Origin: Apus apus
Taxonomy: Eukaryota > Chordata > Aves > Apodiformes > Apodidae
Length of the DNA stretch: 64,000 nt
Reading direction: 5' to 3'
NCBI RefSeq assembly: GCF_020740795.1
Contig: NC_067283.1
Coordinates: forward strand, 44,443,659-44,507,658
Position 1 is the first letter of the stretch. Every line of letters starts with the position of its first letter. The position numbers were made by a program, and so were the translations under genes. Below, one piece after another: positions 1-14,062 of this stretch. The notes under the pieces were generated by a model. The model did not search any database, was not told the DNA's origin, and saw nothing but the letters and a program-made list of their open reading frames with translations.

Positions 1-2849
1 CTCAGCTGCTGCTTAGTCTTGGAAACCTCAGTTTCCAAGTGTAATCCATCTGCCAGATCTCAACTGGCAACAACAAGGGCTGCACTTGAGCTTAACAGTG
101 TGAGCCAGAAACAAGGAAAAGGTCTAAATTTTTTTTTGTTCTTAGTGAGTTTATGTTCCCAACTTGCAAAGAGAAATCAGATGGCTTAATGAACATTATT
201 TTTGTTAAAGGAGGTAAGAATGTTCCAGCAAGGTAGGTAAGCAGTAACCATTGCAACTGTTTTCTAAAGTACAGCTAGAACGTCAACAATTTTTACTGTA
301 TTTTCTTCTGGTAAGGCAGCTAGTAGGTCAGATGATTGTTTCTCCCTGCTTTCTTGCACTAACCTAAATGAAGAAACTAGGATTCACTGTTTTGAGTTAC
401 AAGATCTGCAATGACCTATGCAACTTGACTCTTCCAGCTGCTTGTTGCATTATCTGGCCAGTCCACCCTGACACCTGTGCAAAACAAGGACATCCTAAGG
501 CCTTTTGCTGGCCCTTCTCACCCAGTGCTCTCTGCTTGAGCAGATATCAACAGACACCTTCTCTGAGGCTTTGGAGGGAAAGGTGATGCCAGGCTGGAAC
601 TGGTGTGGAAGCTGAAAGGATCTTACAGAGTGATCTGATCTGTGTGTTGCAGCCATGTGAGGAGATTGGGTATGTGGTCAACACAAAGCTTCCTCTGTAA
701 TCCAGAGCGAGAGATAAGCACTGGGTTCCTATCTGAAGATAAAAACAGTCATATAATTAAGGATGGAGTGCTTGGGCAGGATGGCAGGTACAGTTATTTG
801 GATGTATTAACTCTATTTGATTTATTTGATCTATTTGCCACTTTCCAAGGAGCTGTTTGGCAAATTCTCTTTGTCTTTCAACCCCTTTTCCCCCTCCTGT
901 TTGTTTCTCATAGCAGCAGTCAGATATATCAACTATTACTAGAGTTGTTACACTCCATCTCTCCCCCAAAATAGAGAAAAAATTGTGAGGCTACAAAAAT
1001 AAGCAGAAACCTAAAACGTTTTGTTTGATTTCAGGGGAGAAATGGCTTGGCCCTTAACCTGCATCACCATAATCTCAGTTTTCAGCACTGAAAGAACATC
1101 AGCCTTTGCTGAAGTCTTTCCTATTGACTTTGCCTAGGTGAAATCATACTGTTCCTGCTCTCAATGCTCTTACTCACTGTAATCCTCATATTGCTTTATC
1201 CAAAATCCTTAGCTGGATTCCTCCTTGCAATATTGAGACTATTATCTGTGTTGCCCAGCTCTGCATCTGTCTTTCTTGGGTTGCTTCCCCAAGACTCTCC
1301 CAGAGATTAAGGATGCCACTTCCAAGGATTTGGAGAGACCTTTGCAAGAGCAGCATTTTGTTCTCTCTGATTAGCCAGAGGAACTCACTCACTGATAGTA
1401 CCAAACCAGAGTACCAGCCTTCTCCAGCAGCACTGCTGATTAAATAATGCCTGCTGGGGAAAATAAAAAAAAAAAAAGAGGCAAATAAGATAATGAAAAC
1501 AATAAGTGCCATTCTAAACCACATCAGTCCTGTTATACCGGTAAAGGAGGACAGATGACTGAAGGACTGTGATGATCAGGATGTCCTTGGAAGTAACCAA
1601 TAGCTTTTGTATCTGCCTTCCAGTGAATATATCTTTCACTGCCAGGAATATAATAAACTGAGTTTGTGTGGGCTGTAAATGATCTTTTTCCAAATTTCAG
1701 GGCTAAGTCTGGAGCTACTGCATAGGGCAGGGTATCACAAGCCATCTTTGTTCCTCCAAGGCTTCATGTTTCCCCATGTAATTGGAGCTGGAAAATTCAA
1801 TCTTGCAAGTGCAGATACAAAACTGTTTCCTGCATTTCTCAGGCTCCCTGGGGGTCAGAAGTGTCTGCAGCATTGCAGGCCCTGGGACACAGAAATGTGG
1901 AGGTGTGTCAAGCAGTACTGATCAGGGCCACAGGTGGACACAGCTTTACATCTCAAAGCTGGGTTGAGCCTGAGACCAAAATAACAGTGCTATTTATGCT
2001 GGCATGTGTAAGCTTTGTCTTTCTCTTGATGTAGCATCTCTGCACAAGGCCAGCTGTATGTGCACCCAGCAGTAGAGAATAGCTGAGCTCTCCTCCAGAG
2101 TTACACTAGCAGAACTTCTTTCCATGAGCTGAGCCTCACCTGTAGCTGACCTTAATTTCCCTGTCCTCGGCACCCAGCAGCTTCACAGACTGAGGCTTGT
2201 GGCAGGGAGCTCTGAAGCCAGAAAGCCATATCTGAAAGGGCCACCAGGTCACCACTACAGCCAGGGATCTATACAGGAGACCATGAAAGAGCAAAGAAGA
2301 AAATAATAGCAAAAACAGAGCTGGAAAAAAATGAGGCCAGAATTGCACAGGAAATAGCAGCAAAGAAGAAAAAGTGTTGGAAATAGAGTCACTGCAAAGG
2401 TCATTGCAAAGGTTAGGGCAGACTCAGGGAGATGGCAATGACAGGAATAGTAAGCATGTCAGGACATGTAAATGCGTTCTTTTTCTACTGTTCATGGATA
2501 ATGAGAGCATGGCTGGGGACAGCCATACACTTTCAAGGGGAGTAAAAGAAATAATGAAGGGATGCCTGGAAAGCCAGAGCGAGGGATAAAGGACTTGCCC
2601 TTGTAGGTTGTTAAAGTTTCATGGCAAGGATTCAGCTTCTGAGGATCTCAGCAATGAGCTGGGAGAAGCTGAGGCCGTGCTAGATGGGTGAACTTCCCTC
2701 ATTATGCTGCCATTGTGGTCTTGTGGCAAGGTCAGACAAATGACACAGTAGTAATGACTCAGGATCCTGGAATTAAGCAGCTAGCAGGTGCAGCTGGATG
2801 GTGGAAAACACCTAGTGAAGGGTAATTTGATTTAAAATAGTCTTCAAGG
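1..2849. other. Non-coding sequence, nothing recognised
   Basis: Unique-looking sequence with short open frames on both strands, none over about 115 codons and none with recognisable protein similarity or paired splice sites. An A-run lies near 1467-1479. Confidence 0.6.
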
Positions 2850-2985
2850 ACTAACAGAAGAAAATCATGCTTAACAAATTAGATGGAAACTTATTGTTCC
2901 TGAAGTGGATGACATTAAAAGCTGACAGGCAGATGCCGTGGGTGCAATTTACCTGGCCTTCGGTGCAACCTTCAGTATAGAATAA
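2850..2985 (+). mobile_element. Decayed CR1 fragment (RT motif A region)
   Basis: Plus-orientation remnant of CR1 ORF2. The bases at 2862-2879 translate KSCLTN, and those near 2932-2976 translate DAVGAIYLAF. These match the KSCLTNL and AVDVVYLDF blocks of the intact CR1 at 31.6-33.6 kb, in the same order and spacing but in different frames. Stops and indels show that it is old. Limits are approximate. Confidence 0.65.
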
Positions 2986-5900
2986 ATGAATAAGTTAAAT
3001 TTGCATTTATATAGCTCCTTTTCATTCACACACCCAGCAATGCACTTTGCAAACATCACATGGGCCATTCAAAAGATGCGTCCATGACAAGTTTGGACAA
3101 AGATTACTGGGAAAGTGGGTCCTGAAGAGGCTGTGGATTGAAAGCAAGGATGTCTTCTGTTGGAGGTGCATGGTCCACACTCAGGTGCACACTGTCTGCC
3201 TACAGAGAACCACTTAATGATGAGAACATTGGATTGCAAGTCACTTGGAAAACTATAGAAGTGAATTCCTGCTGGCCAACTGGCACCAACTCTCCCTCTC
3301 TTCAAGGGGAATTCCCAATGAAGTGGTGTTTGGGCTGTCCCAGGCCCTCTTTTGGCTTGTAGGTTACATGTGGATCTGAAGCTGCCTCACACCTTTCCAG
3401 GTCCTACAGCAGCAGGTGGAGCTCCATTACTCAGTACACCCCACTCTTGCTGAGGAGGGCCCCAAATTAACAAGTCCTTTATCCAAATGCATATAAAAAG
3501 CTTCTTTACTCTTAAGCACCTCTCCTATAGCAATAAACTAATGTATTTTACATTGTAGAAGCACCTAAAAGCCTCTTTTAGAATTGGTCGTAATATTTTC
3601 ATTGGTGATGAGAGGGTTTTTTTCAGAAAAAAACAGCAGAATTGTTTGTAGGTTTCTGGAAACTGCTGGCAGTAGCAATCACTTCAAAGCTATGCAAGTC
3701 AGGAGGATGGATTTTTTTCACACAAAAAGTTTCAAAATCATTACTAATGCAGAAGAGTTAAAGATTACTTTTATGGCTCACTGGTGAAATTACTTTGGAA
3801 TTTCAAACTGCCATCTCAGAAAAACCACTATTAACTGCTTCCCCAGGCCTGGCACCACACAAAGGAAGCTGGGTGGCCTGTCCTGGCACCACATTGTCAC
3901 TAATGAGGAGACAGACTCTGCTATTCATCTTTCAAAGTTCATGGCCGAAAAATGAGTAGGAGTTTGTGGCATGTACAAGAAATGGACACTGTGGATTCAT
4001 AAAGGTTTTCTAGCTTCAGTTCAGCTCCACTTTGAAAACTGAACTGTCACTTAACGCTTATTTTACTGAGGAGAGATTGTGAAAAAAATGGGAGAGAGGA
4101 TGTAATCGGGATGAACTCCAAGCAGTTTCCTGAATCCTGGGAACCCAAAGAGAGGCATCAGGGAGGTCCTATCACCTGTGTTTTCAGGATATGGCCCAAG
4201 GACTGCAGCACTGTGACCCCAAATCTGGCAGGGAGGGACATAACTTTGTCTCCCTGTGCTGGGACCCAGGACACTAACGTGTACAGGCAGCCCCAGCCAG
4301 GCCACTCACTTCTTTGCTCTCTTCTGCACGATGCAGCCTTTGCTGCCTCAGGTAACTGACTCCACAGCAAGTGTGTCAGCAAGGATTTTAGCAGCCTGTT
4401 GGCATGAGGTCTGCTCTGTACTTTGCAGTTCCTAGTTATCCATTTATCTGATGGGCTGACAAGCACTTCATTAGCTCCAGCATTTCAGAGCCCCATGCTT
4501 GCACAAGGCTACATCCCTCTACAGCTGTATGGTACTGCAAACTTGTATGTGGAGGGGAGATCCATCAGCAGCTTAAGTGGCTCTAACTAGCTCCTTGCAA
4601 TTTTCTGAAACAAAAGACATTCCCCTTTTCCTTCATAAATTGTAACCATTTATTTTCTGGTTCAAAGCTGTGTAAACGTGCCTTGCCAGTATAAATAACA
4701 ATAACTTAAAAATCCATCTCAAAGTTGTCTCTTCTTCAAGCAATCCCCGACTTATTCCAAAAGCATTTACTCTGTGAAACTATGATAGAAATTGCACTGG
4801 CAGCCAAAGACAAGCTGTCTCCAGAGTCTGATTTTAACAGATTATTTTTATTAGAAAACACCGGGGAGTGTTAGTGAATGACAACTTGGAGAACTGGTTT
4901 ATGGCAGTCTTTTCAACAGCTATTTCTCTGCACTTACTCCACATCAATCTTAAATGAGTATCTCCTGCAAGGCTTATCTCATCTGCTCCCATTTTAGAAA
5001 CAACTTAATATAGTGCATTTATCACCTCTTCTCCACAAAGAAGCTTGGCTAGTTCTGCCTTTGCATGGCTCTCACGTGCAACTGAACCTTCATCTCCTTT
5101 TCCTAAAAAAATATGCTCCCGAGCCTTTTGATGAAGGGCATTTCCTCCTTCTCTCTCACTCCTTGAGGCTGACATATTTGGCAGTGTTCACGTTGTTGCA
5201 CTAAACTGTTCATTTTTTGTAGTTCAGCTGTTAATGAGGGTCAGTAAAGGTAGTAGCAGGGTGTTTGTGATCCCACTGTCTGCCTTCATGGTTCAGCACC
5301 ATAAGGCATGGGGCATGGTCAGCAGTACTGTTTTACGTCAGAGCAATGTGCTTTTCTTCCAGGCTTCCAGTGCCAGTCCATGTATGGGCACTGTGGCTTC
5401 TTGCAAAGCTCCTGAGATGGAGCTACAACCTGCCTAAGATCCCAGGTGCCACATATATATTAATTAACACCAATGTTGTTTAATGGTACCCAGTGTGCAT
5501 TTTAATGAGACTTGCCCCTTAACATGTGCCAGGCCTAGGCCAGGCAGTGCTCTCATCTGAAACTCTACTGGAAAGGTAATACCTATATGATGGGAGAAAA
5601 ATCTGTTTGGGCACAATGCAGCAATCCATTAGTGTCTTCCTTCTGCTTTTCATTCTTTTGCAGTAGAAACACTGATATGTGTTACAAACAGGAGGGATAT
5701 GGGGTGTAATTAATACTGACTGAGATTCCAGGAGTTTTTTGTACAGCCTATGGGTAATTCTGAATTATTGGCTGGCCTTGGAGCCTTTTATCTCCAGCTC
5801 AGCTCTCATGAGGGCCAGCAGCAGTTTCAACTTCTGTGCTCAGTCCCTGTCCTTCACTTGATTTCTTGGAGAGGGGACAGGGAGAAGGGACCCACCTGTG

Positions 5901-8508
5901 TAGAGGGGAAAAAAAACCCCCACAAACCAAACCTACAATCTGCTGTTCCTGTGAGCCTGCCCCTCAGCCAGGACAGGACAGTTCACAGGCCCTCAGGGCA
6001 CCACAGTGCTGGGGTGACTCTCACCAAGCTCCACAGGGCTTTCCTGTGTGACTTTAATTAAGCTGTTTTGCTAAGTTGGGGCTTTTTACTCTGATTTTGC
6101 CTCTCAGATCATCATGATGACCAGTTCTCTGCCCTCATACCTGATATTCCACCATCAGTATTTTATACTTAGCGGGCTCCCCTAGCAGACTCATGCACCC
6201 CCCCAATCCCACAGAAACCCTTTGCTCTCTCCTTCAGCTGGAGTGTTCGTACACTTTTACGCTGGATGGGGTCTTGACTCTCCTCCATCTCAGCATTGTC
6301 TCCACTGATGTCAGCTCTCCTCTCCCCTGGGATCCTGGGTGCCTTCCCGATGATGCAAGCATTTCCACATTATTGTTGTGCTTTGTCAATAACTGTCCCA
6401 GATGCTGCAGGTGAGTATCAAGGTGCCCATTCTAGTCTAAGGTGGTTGAACAGTTTCAGGAATAAGCCATAATTGGGTTTGCAGGGGTCAAAAATAGTGG
6501 CATTTCTCTTGCACGTAGTGTAAATATTGCTTGGTTTGTGTTCAGTTTGCTGTTGAAAGCTCCCACTGCATACTGGATTTGTGTGGACTTGATGGTATTC
6601 ATGTTTTTATGCATTGGAATAATTTCTGGAGTGACCTGCTATTAGCCCACGTATTGACCACTTTCAAAAGAGGAATCAATTCTTCTTGATCCACCAAAAC
6701 AGAGCAGAGTGTGGGCCCTGCAAAATGGTTGAACACAAGATGATTTTCTCAATGATGGAAAGGAGGAATGAGCAGGAGAAAAGGGGTAAATTAGCTCTTT
6801 TCATGTTGGACCACATAATAATAATAAATAAAAAGTAATTCAGAAATAAATGACTGAGTTGGATTTTTTTAAAACAAAACAAACTATAAACACACATCTA
6901 TTCTCACACAAAACCCTGTAGGCAAAGAGGGGACTCATCCTGTTCCTGCCTGCCACTGGGAGCCATTATTTGTCTTTGCTTTGTTCTCACCACAAAGATG
7001 CAAATGGGGTATGGGGAGAAATGGCTCGGCAGGAATCTAAGCTCATGACAAACACAAGAGTAAATATTGGGCTGCTCTGTAAATGCAGTTCAGCTTCATC
7101 ACTGTTCCTGCACAATAATGCTCTGCACTGTATGCTCAGACTCTCCCTCACAGGCTGCCTTTTGGGCATGGAGCATGGGCTGGGAAAGTGTTTTCAGAGC
7201 ATATCCATGGTGATCTTCTGACTCCTCAGGGAAGATCTTAAAACCTTCCCCAGGCAACTCAAGGCTGCTGGGAATATTAAAGCCTGTCTTTGGTTCTTTC
7301 CAGAGAGACAGTAGAATGTGTCCACAGGAATTCCCTCACAACTGGAAGAGCAGAAATACATTTTTTAACCAGAATCCAGGCTGCAGCTCGTATCTATGGG
7401 GCCACCGACCTATGTTGATGAGGCCACCCAGCCAAGCCTGCCCAAGGCTAACTCAACATATTTGGAGATCTCAGCAGTGATATACATCCTTTTTTCTCCA
7501 CTCTACTCCCCCTGGTCAGCCCTGCTTTGAAATGCAATTATATTTAATTGTTTACATTTAAAAAAAGAAAGCATAGCTGCTCAGGCTTTTTTCCACATTC
7601 TCTATCATCCCTCCCTACAGAGAAATGGAAATAGGTAAGTGTTTGGAGGATTCTTTAGTTTCTACTAGTGAAACACCTACTTAAACTAGATGAAGCAAGC
7701 AGTGTGTTTTCAAATAAATCCATGAAAATCACACCACTGAAACAGAGATGCTGGTGTCCAAGGCTTGGGAAGAAAATGTCTCTCCCTCCACCTCTCTTTG
7801 CTTTTCTCACTCATAGTGGTGGAGGCCAAAAGCCAGGTGTCTGGGGCAAACCTATTTTTTTCTTTAGATTTTTCCAAATTGCTGAGATTACAAATTCAGC
7901 AGATGTCAATGGTACTGCAAGTCCTCAGAAAGCACCTTGCAAGTCTGCACAGTCGGTGGTACCCAATGTACCTTAATCCTAGGGAAAACTTGGTTAGCTG
8001 TCTCAAAAAGCACAAGAAGAGCCCACACTTATGTCTGAAAATATCCTGGTCTTATCAAGGACCAGAGCATTCTACCTGAGTATCTTCATTCCATTTCTAT
8101 GCCTATTGTTCTATCAACATATGGGTATCCTGAGAGCATCCTGAGTAAAAGATTATACAAAATCTTTCACCATTTGAGTAAGAGAACTGTTATCTAGCTT
8201 GTCAGGAAGACTCTGCTGTGCAGAAGGAGCCAAAAGGAGAAAACTGGTGGAGAAAAGGCTGGGTCTACAATAACAAGTAATGTCATCCAATAGGAGTAGA
8301 TCTGTAGATCTACTGGTACCAAGAACTAAAGCACTATCTGTCAGGATTCTTTGGAAGAGCTCCAGCCTGGTCCTGTCAAGGCCATTAGAGGCTGGAAGTC
8401 ATTAGGGATGTACCACATCTTCCAGTTTAGTTTCAGCTGGAGAGAACTTCAGTTTGTGTACTCTGTAATCATGCCGTGCTGCAAATCAACGTGCAGGAAG
8501 TGAAGATG
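2986..8508. other. Non-coding sequence, nothing recognised
   Basis: No supported exon, RNA gene or repeat. Open frames such as 5750-6061 and 4158-4466 are chance by composition and lack family similarity. Confidence 0.6.
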
Positions 8509-8790
8509 ATCACAGAATCACAGAATCTTAGGGGCTGGAAGGGACATTGAAAGATCATCTAGTCCAAGCCCCCTGCCAGAGCAGGATCACCCAGAGCACA
8601 TCACATAGGAAGGCATCCAGGCAGGTTTTGAATGTCTCCAGCGAAGGAGACTCCACAACCTCTCTGGGCAGCCTGTTCCAGTGCTCTGTCACTCTCACAG
8701 TAAAGAATTTCTTCCTGATACTCACACGGAACATCCTATGCTCCAGTTTGCATCCATTGCCCCTTGTCCTATCACTGGACATCACTGAAA
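8509..8790 (-). mobile_element. CR1 3' fragment, same subfamily as 31.6 kb copy
   Basis: About 280 bp of CR1 3' end in minus orientation, starting at the ATCACAGAATCACAGAATC tail. It is nearly colinear with 31626-31910, including the diagnostic CACATAGGAAGGCATCCAGG segment. The minus-strand translation [20 protein letters not shown] is the CR1 ORF2 C-terminus. It is 5'-truncated very close to the 3' end, as is usual for CR1. Confidence 0.93.
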
Positions 8791-9692
8791 ATGATCAGAA
8801 GATTTGCTTTGAAAGTGCTTCCTGGATTTGGACGAGAATTTAAACCAAAGGAGGAAAACCCTCACACTGATGAGCATTAAATAGCCATCTTTACATGTCC
8901 TTGAAGAAACCTAGAAAACCTCTGCCTATAAAGACATGAAAAACTGGTAAAACAGAGAAGATAAATTGTGGCTGACAAGGGGCTGTAGGATGAGGCTCCT
9001 CTTTGAGGAAAGGGCTAATAAATTAAATGTGACTTACAAAAGCTTTCCTTTTGAAAGGAGATAAATTCAGAGATCTGTCTCACCAGAAGTATGAGTACTA
9101 GGGAACCCAAAGATCCTGTCTTCTTATGAGAGCAGAGGCAACCTGTTTCCATCTTCTTGCACTACAACTTCTTGCAATGAAATTAGGCCCATGCCCTCAT
9201 GAATTTGCCTTGTGTCCTCACCTGTCATGCAACAAAAAAACCCTGGAGGACTTGGCTGTTGCTCCAATGCGGCTTATGCTGTAGCAGCAGCTCCTGGAAA
9301 CTAGGTGCTGCCTGGTGCTCAGGCATCCCTCACGAGTAATGGGGACAGCAAACCCAGCCCAAGCAGCTGGGTCATTGCTGTGGGGCTCAGTGTGTACTTA
9401 GAACCAGGGGGCTGAAAGCAGTTGAATTTTAAGATGGGCCAGCTAAGATACAACTTTGTGTTCTCAGCCATCAAAGAGCAGGTGTATATTTTGATCAAAA
9501 CCTGGCTAAAGCATTTAGGATAAAGCTTGACTCCTAGCACAGCCTGGCAGAGAGAGAGAGGAAGGAAGTCAAGAGCAGGGCTGAGCTTGGCTGCTGGTTG
9601 GCTGAGTGTCAGGGTCTGCACCAGTGCATGTATTTTCAAAGCAATCCTGCAGCAAACAACAGAAAAATTCAGACCCTGCACACATTTCATGG

Positions 9693-9925
9693 GTCATAGA
9701 ATAACTGAGGTCAGAAAGCAGCTTGGGATCATCCGGCTCCACTCCAAACCACAGCAGGGATAACCCCCAAATCAGAGTTGGTCACTTAGGGCCTCATTCA
9801 GCTAGGTAGTGAAAAATTTCAAAGGATGGAGACTCCAGCACTTAACCTCTCCCATAGTGATTTTTTTTTTTTTTTCTTCTTTTGTCCAAAGTTCTCCTTG
9901 CTGCAGCCTGTGCCCATTGATCTTA
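9693..9925 (-). mobile_element. Old CR1 3' fragment
   Basis: Begins GTCATAGAATAACTGAGG and continues with a degraded CR1 3' region: the phrases for 'cactccaaacc', 'cacttagggcctcattcagc' and 'aaggatggagactcc' recur in avian CR1. An expanded T-run (about 9860-9874) sits inside. The copy is clearly more diverged than those at 8.5 and 31.6 kb. Right limit approximate. Confidence 0.75.
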
Positions 9926-12900
9926 AAGTTTGCAGTGATGCCTCACATGCAGCTGCTGCTCCACCACAGAGCTCCTCCTCACTGACAGCCCCAGCCCCAG
10001 GGATGTCCCAGGTTCAGGATTTCAAATTTGGTTTTGCTGAGCTTCAGGATGTTATAGTCAGGATGTGGTCCCATGGGTCTCCAGTCAGCCTTTTTTAGAG
10101 CAGCTCTCAGCTAGTATTGTTAATGAAGGCTTACCACAATCAGCAGCAAAAGCATTAGGACCTGTCTCTGAATTCAGGGAAAAGTACTAAATGCAAGGCA
10201 GTCCTCTAGAGGATGACAGGACAAAGGACATGAAAAAAGAAATACAGACTGTCCCAGTCCCTGGTGTATTTTCTTGGGCGATGAGACCTGAGGACTATGT
10301 GGAGCTTATTCAATGGGTATCAATTTCTAACCAACAGTGGCTGCACACAAATACACACTACACTTCAGCAGGGCCTGAAGCTGTGACCCCTGAAGCAGAG
10401 ACCTCTAACACTTCTGCTCAGAGCAAACCACTTGTGTCTTGAAACTCAAGAATAATCTGTTCACCCTCTGGGACCAGCCACTTGAGGGAGCCAAGATGAC
10501 ATCCAAGAGCCAGCAGCTTATATAAGCATTTTCAGAGCATTTTAACTGGAATCAGCCTTTTTCTGTAAGGCTAAATCTACTGGGTCAGAAAGCTCTGAGA
10601 GCTTCTGTCTCAGATTGAAACACTTTTGAATTTGAATTCCAAATAAAGTCTTGCACAGCTGTGCTGTGGTTGTGTTTTGTCTGTCCCCTTTGGTAACTTT
10701 TGATGGCATGTGGGTCAATTCCCAATTGATTTGATAGCTCTTCAGTAGTCTTAACATTATCTTTCTACAAGCTGCATGAAAACAGACAGAAAATAGTCAT
10801 GAAGGTTGGTAACGTGAGGTCCTTTTATGAAGTCAGCTAATGGAGCTGGGAAGAAAAAATATACAACTTCTTGGCCTGCAAAATTTCCTTCAGGACCAAG
10901 CCTACTGTCTCCATCTTAAACATTAGAGACCTCACAGAGGAGAAAGTTACAGGTGAGTTATAGGAAAGAAGTTAAATGCTGTAGAAAATCAGGATCCAGG
11001 GGTCAAGCAGACACTCAATTACATATAACCCAGTGACTTTTTCAACATGGATCCCTTTTCCTGCCATCCCCACCCCCACAACTCCCTCTACCCAAAAGCC
11101 AGGTACTATTTTCTCCCCTCGTGAAATCCCTCTGCTACCTTAATGATAAGTCAGCATTTTCATGAACATCATGATTCCAAGGAGAAAGCTCAGAGGCTTA
11201 ATGTGCCCTAGCTTTTTGGCCCATGAGATTTACCATACATTGAAGATTCCTCCAAGGAGTCAAGAGACTTCTCCAACTCTTTTGAATCGCATGAGAAATC
11301 TTGCCTCTCCTAGTAGGACTTTGTACTATCGGATTCAGCAGTTTCACTCTCAGGTTAGCTGCATGCCAACCACCCCACTGACCCTGTCTGAGGGTGGTGG
11401 GACCTTGTAGCCATGGTGGTCTTGTCTCTGAAGGCCCACAGTCTCCTAGGCATGGCATGAAGAAGGAAAACTGAGTTAAGGCAAGAGACAAAGGGAGGCA
11501 GAGCAACCTAAAAGAAAGGTTTAAATTGAACACTTACCTAGCACTTACAAGGACCACCAAACCCCTCCCTCTACAGTTTTACTAAGTTGTAGTCTTCTGT
11601 GAGTGTATTATGGACAAGACAGGTTATTTGCAAAGGAAAATGGTAAAACATTGTTCAATTTTTGTAAGCCATTGTTCAAGTTTCCTTTAAAATGCTGTTC
11701 AAGTCTAAAAAATGATTGCTGCGAGTCTATGGAAAGTGACAACACAACCCTTTGATTTTACTTGTAATTCATCTCCATGCATACTGGGGAATACCATTAG
11801 CATTTTGGCAGTCCTGTTACATTATGAGGTCTCATTTGTGTTTCTGTTTTTCCCCCACGTGGATTTGTTTCTTGTCCACATCAAAATGCAGAGACTGCTT
11901 CATCCATCAGGTCCATGGCATGCATAGGAGATGTTATCAAAACGTGTCTTATATCCTGGCAAGGAAAACTCATTGTCAGCAGAGACATTCAGCAAGTGGA
12001 CAGAAACAGATGCCTGAAATAAAGTTTTCATATTAGCAGATACTGTACCAAATATATCAGCAAATAGAAAATTAATAAAAATTACAGCAATCACATAATT
12101 GCTATACATTGAAGTACAACAGCAGCAAGTCCAGCCTATAATACCACTTGACTGTAAGGCACCTGGGCTAGGAATAGGATTAGCACTTGACAAAAGGATG
12201 ATAATGAACCTCATGCCTCTTGCCCAGAGCAAACTTGTCTTCTGAATAGACAGAAGGTATCAATTCAAGAGTGTTAAATCTATGTGCTTTTAAAAAAGAC
12301 CCCATTTTCTAGTGCATGTCTGCATGTCTCTCTCTCTCTCTCTCTCTCTCTTCATAGGCCTATATATGTAAAAACACACTTATATTTGTTCCCTCAGTGT
12401 CATGAAAGATGGAATGGCCCGCAGGTAAAATGCCTATACACGGAGCTTCATGGTATAAAAAGCTGTCCTACCAGCATTCCCAATTATATATTGCAGAAGC
12501 TATTGTGAAGGAGTAAAAGCAAGCACGAGTGCCCTTCACCTTCTGTTGTCTTGTCCTTGTATTCAGGAAAAAACGTGCCTATATTTAGAAAGTAGAATTA
12601 GCACTGAAGCAATTTTCACATCACTGGTCCTTCAGCCTCCTCAAATATTGTTTGTGGTATCTTCTTTCATGCAAGGGGATGGGGCCACATAAAAGCAATC
12701 AGAAGGATGGAAATGTTCTCAGCAGGAGGAAAAGGGATTATCAAAAAATAGAGGCATGAGACTTCCAAATGTTTTGTAGTCCTGGGCATCCATATGTCAT
12801 TTGAGCTATATAGAGTGCTAACAGATCTAAAAATAAAGAATGCATTATTTATTAACTTATTAAGCTTTCAAAAAGGGAGCTGAATACGTTTGGCTAATAA

Positions 12901-13775
12901 GTGACATCAGGACACATCCATGGGAAGACACAGGGTCTGATAAGGAACACTTACAGATCTTCGTGAAGCCACTTAGGAACTTACTTTTCTTCTAGGGAAA
13001 ATACATAGAACAGTGCCATGTTTTTGGTGAGTTTGATGGCATCTATAGGCCATCCAATACCTGCCCATGCCCAGCTTCCCCTAGGTAGATAGGCATAATT
13101 CAAGATCTATTTCAGAACAAGATTTCTCCAAAGGAAAATATGACCCAAGGGAAATAAGATACCAGAGAACAAATTAAATGGAGACAACAAGCCACTGATA
13201 ACAAAGCAAAAAAGCTGCTTGGTGGGATCTCATGACCTTCCAGCCCTTTGAGATGAGCGAAACAAAATGCTCAGTGCAGAGGATGCATAATTAGTTCACA
13301 AGCAGGACAGCTTGGATCAGCTTTCTCAGGCCACTTTCTTCCAAAATCTGCATCTGTATTTGCACCCTTGCAGGACTTTGTTGGCTGATGAGGTAGGAAG
13401 GGAAAAAAAAATATTCTCCTCAGCCCTTGATTTCAAGACATGCTTTATATATAGGCTTTTTTACATTTTTATCCCCCACATTCTGCCACAGCCTTTCTTG
13501 CAACCTCACCTTTAAAACTACACTGTGGATCAGCCCAAGGACCCAGTCTGAATGCAATAGTGCTGTCTGGGTGCCTATCAATAACTTCTGAAGCCACCAG
13601 GCTGTTTAATTGTACTTGGCAGGCTGAAGTTTCAGGGAGGAAGTTTCCACTAGTTATATTAGAAAAAAAAATAGGGGGGAAAAGTGTCAAGGAATGCCAG
13701 TGAGTGTTCCAGGCTGCATGCTGAACTCAGCTCATTCTCAAGAAAAGAGAGCTTCACCTAAAGGCACAAGGTCTC
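9926..13775. other. Non-coding sequence between CR1 fragments
   Basis: Holds the (TC)n microsatellite at 12327. No coding exon supported. Short open frames overlap on both strands without similarity to known proteins. Confidence 0.6.
12327..12352. repeat. (TC)n microsatellite
   Basis: An uninterrupted dinucleotide run of about 12 TC units. Confidence 0.95.
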
Positions 13776-14062
13776 GGAACCATAAAATTGCTTTTGTTGG
13801 AAAGGACCTTTAAGATCCTCAAATCCAAGTGTTAATGTAGAACTGCCAAGTCCACTGCTACCCCACGTACCTGAGCATCTCATCTATACATCTCCAGGGA
13901 AGGTGACTCGTCTGCTTCCTTGGGCAGCCTGTTCCAGTGCTTGACAATCCTTGCAGTAAAGATTTTTTCCCTAATATCCAATGCCTCCTCTGGCACAACT
14001 GGAGGCCATTTCCGCTTGTTCTTTCACTCGTTATTTGGGAGAAGAGACCAACCCCCACGTCA
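13776..14062 (-). mobile_element. Old CR1 3' fragment
   Basis: Minus orientation. Starts near GGAACCATAAAATTGC and contains the CR1 signposts GGAAAGGACCTTTAAGATCC, the 'gggcagcctgttccagtgct' segment and the 'ttgttctttcactcgttatttgggagaagagacca' type ending. The reverse translation gives VGLFSQITSERTSGNGLQL, matching the CR1 ORF2 tail. Substitutions are many, so this is an old insertion. Confidence 0.88.
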
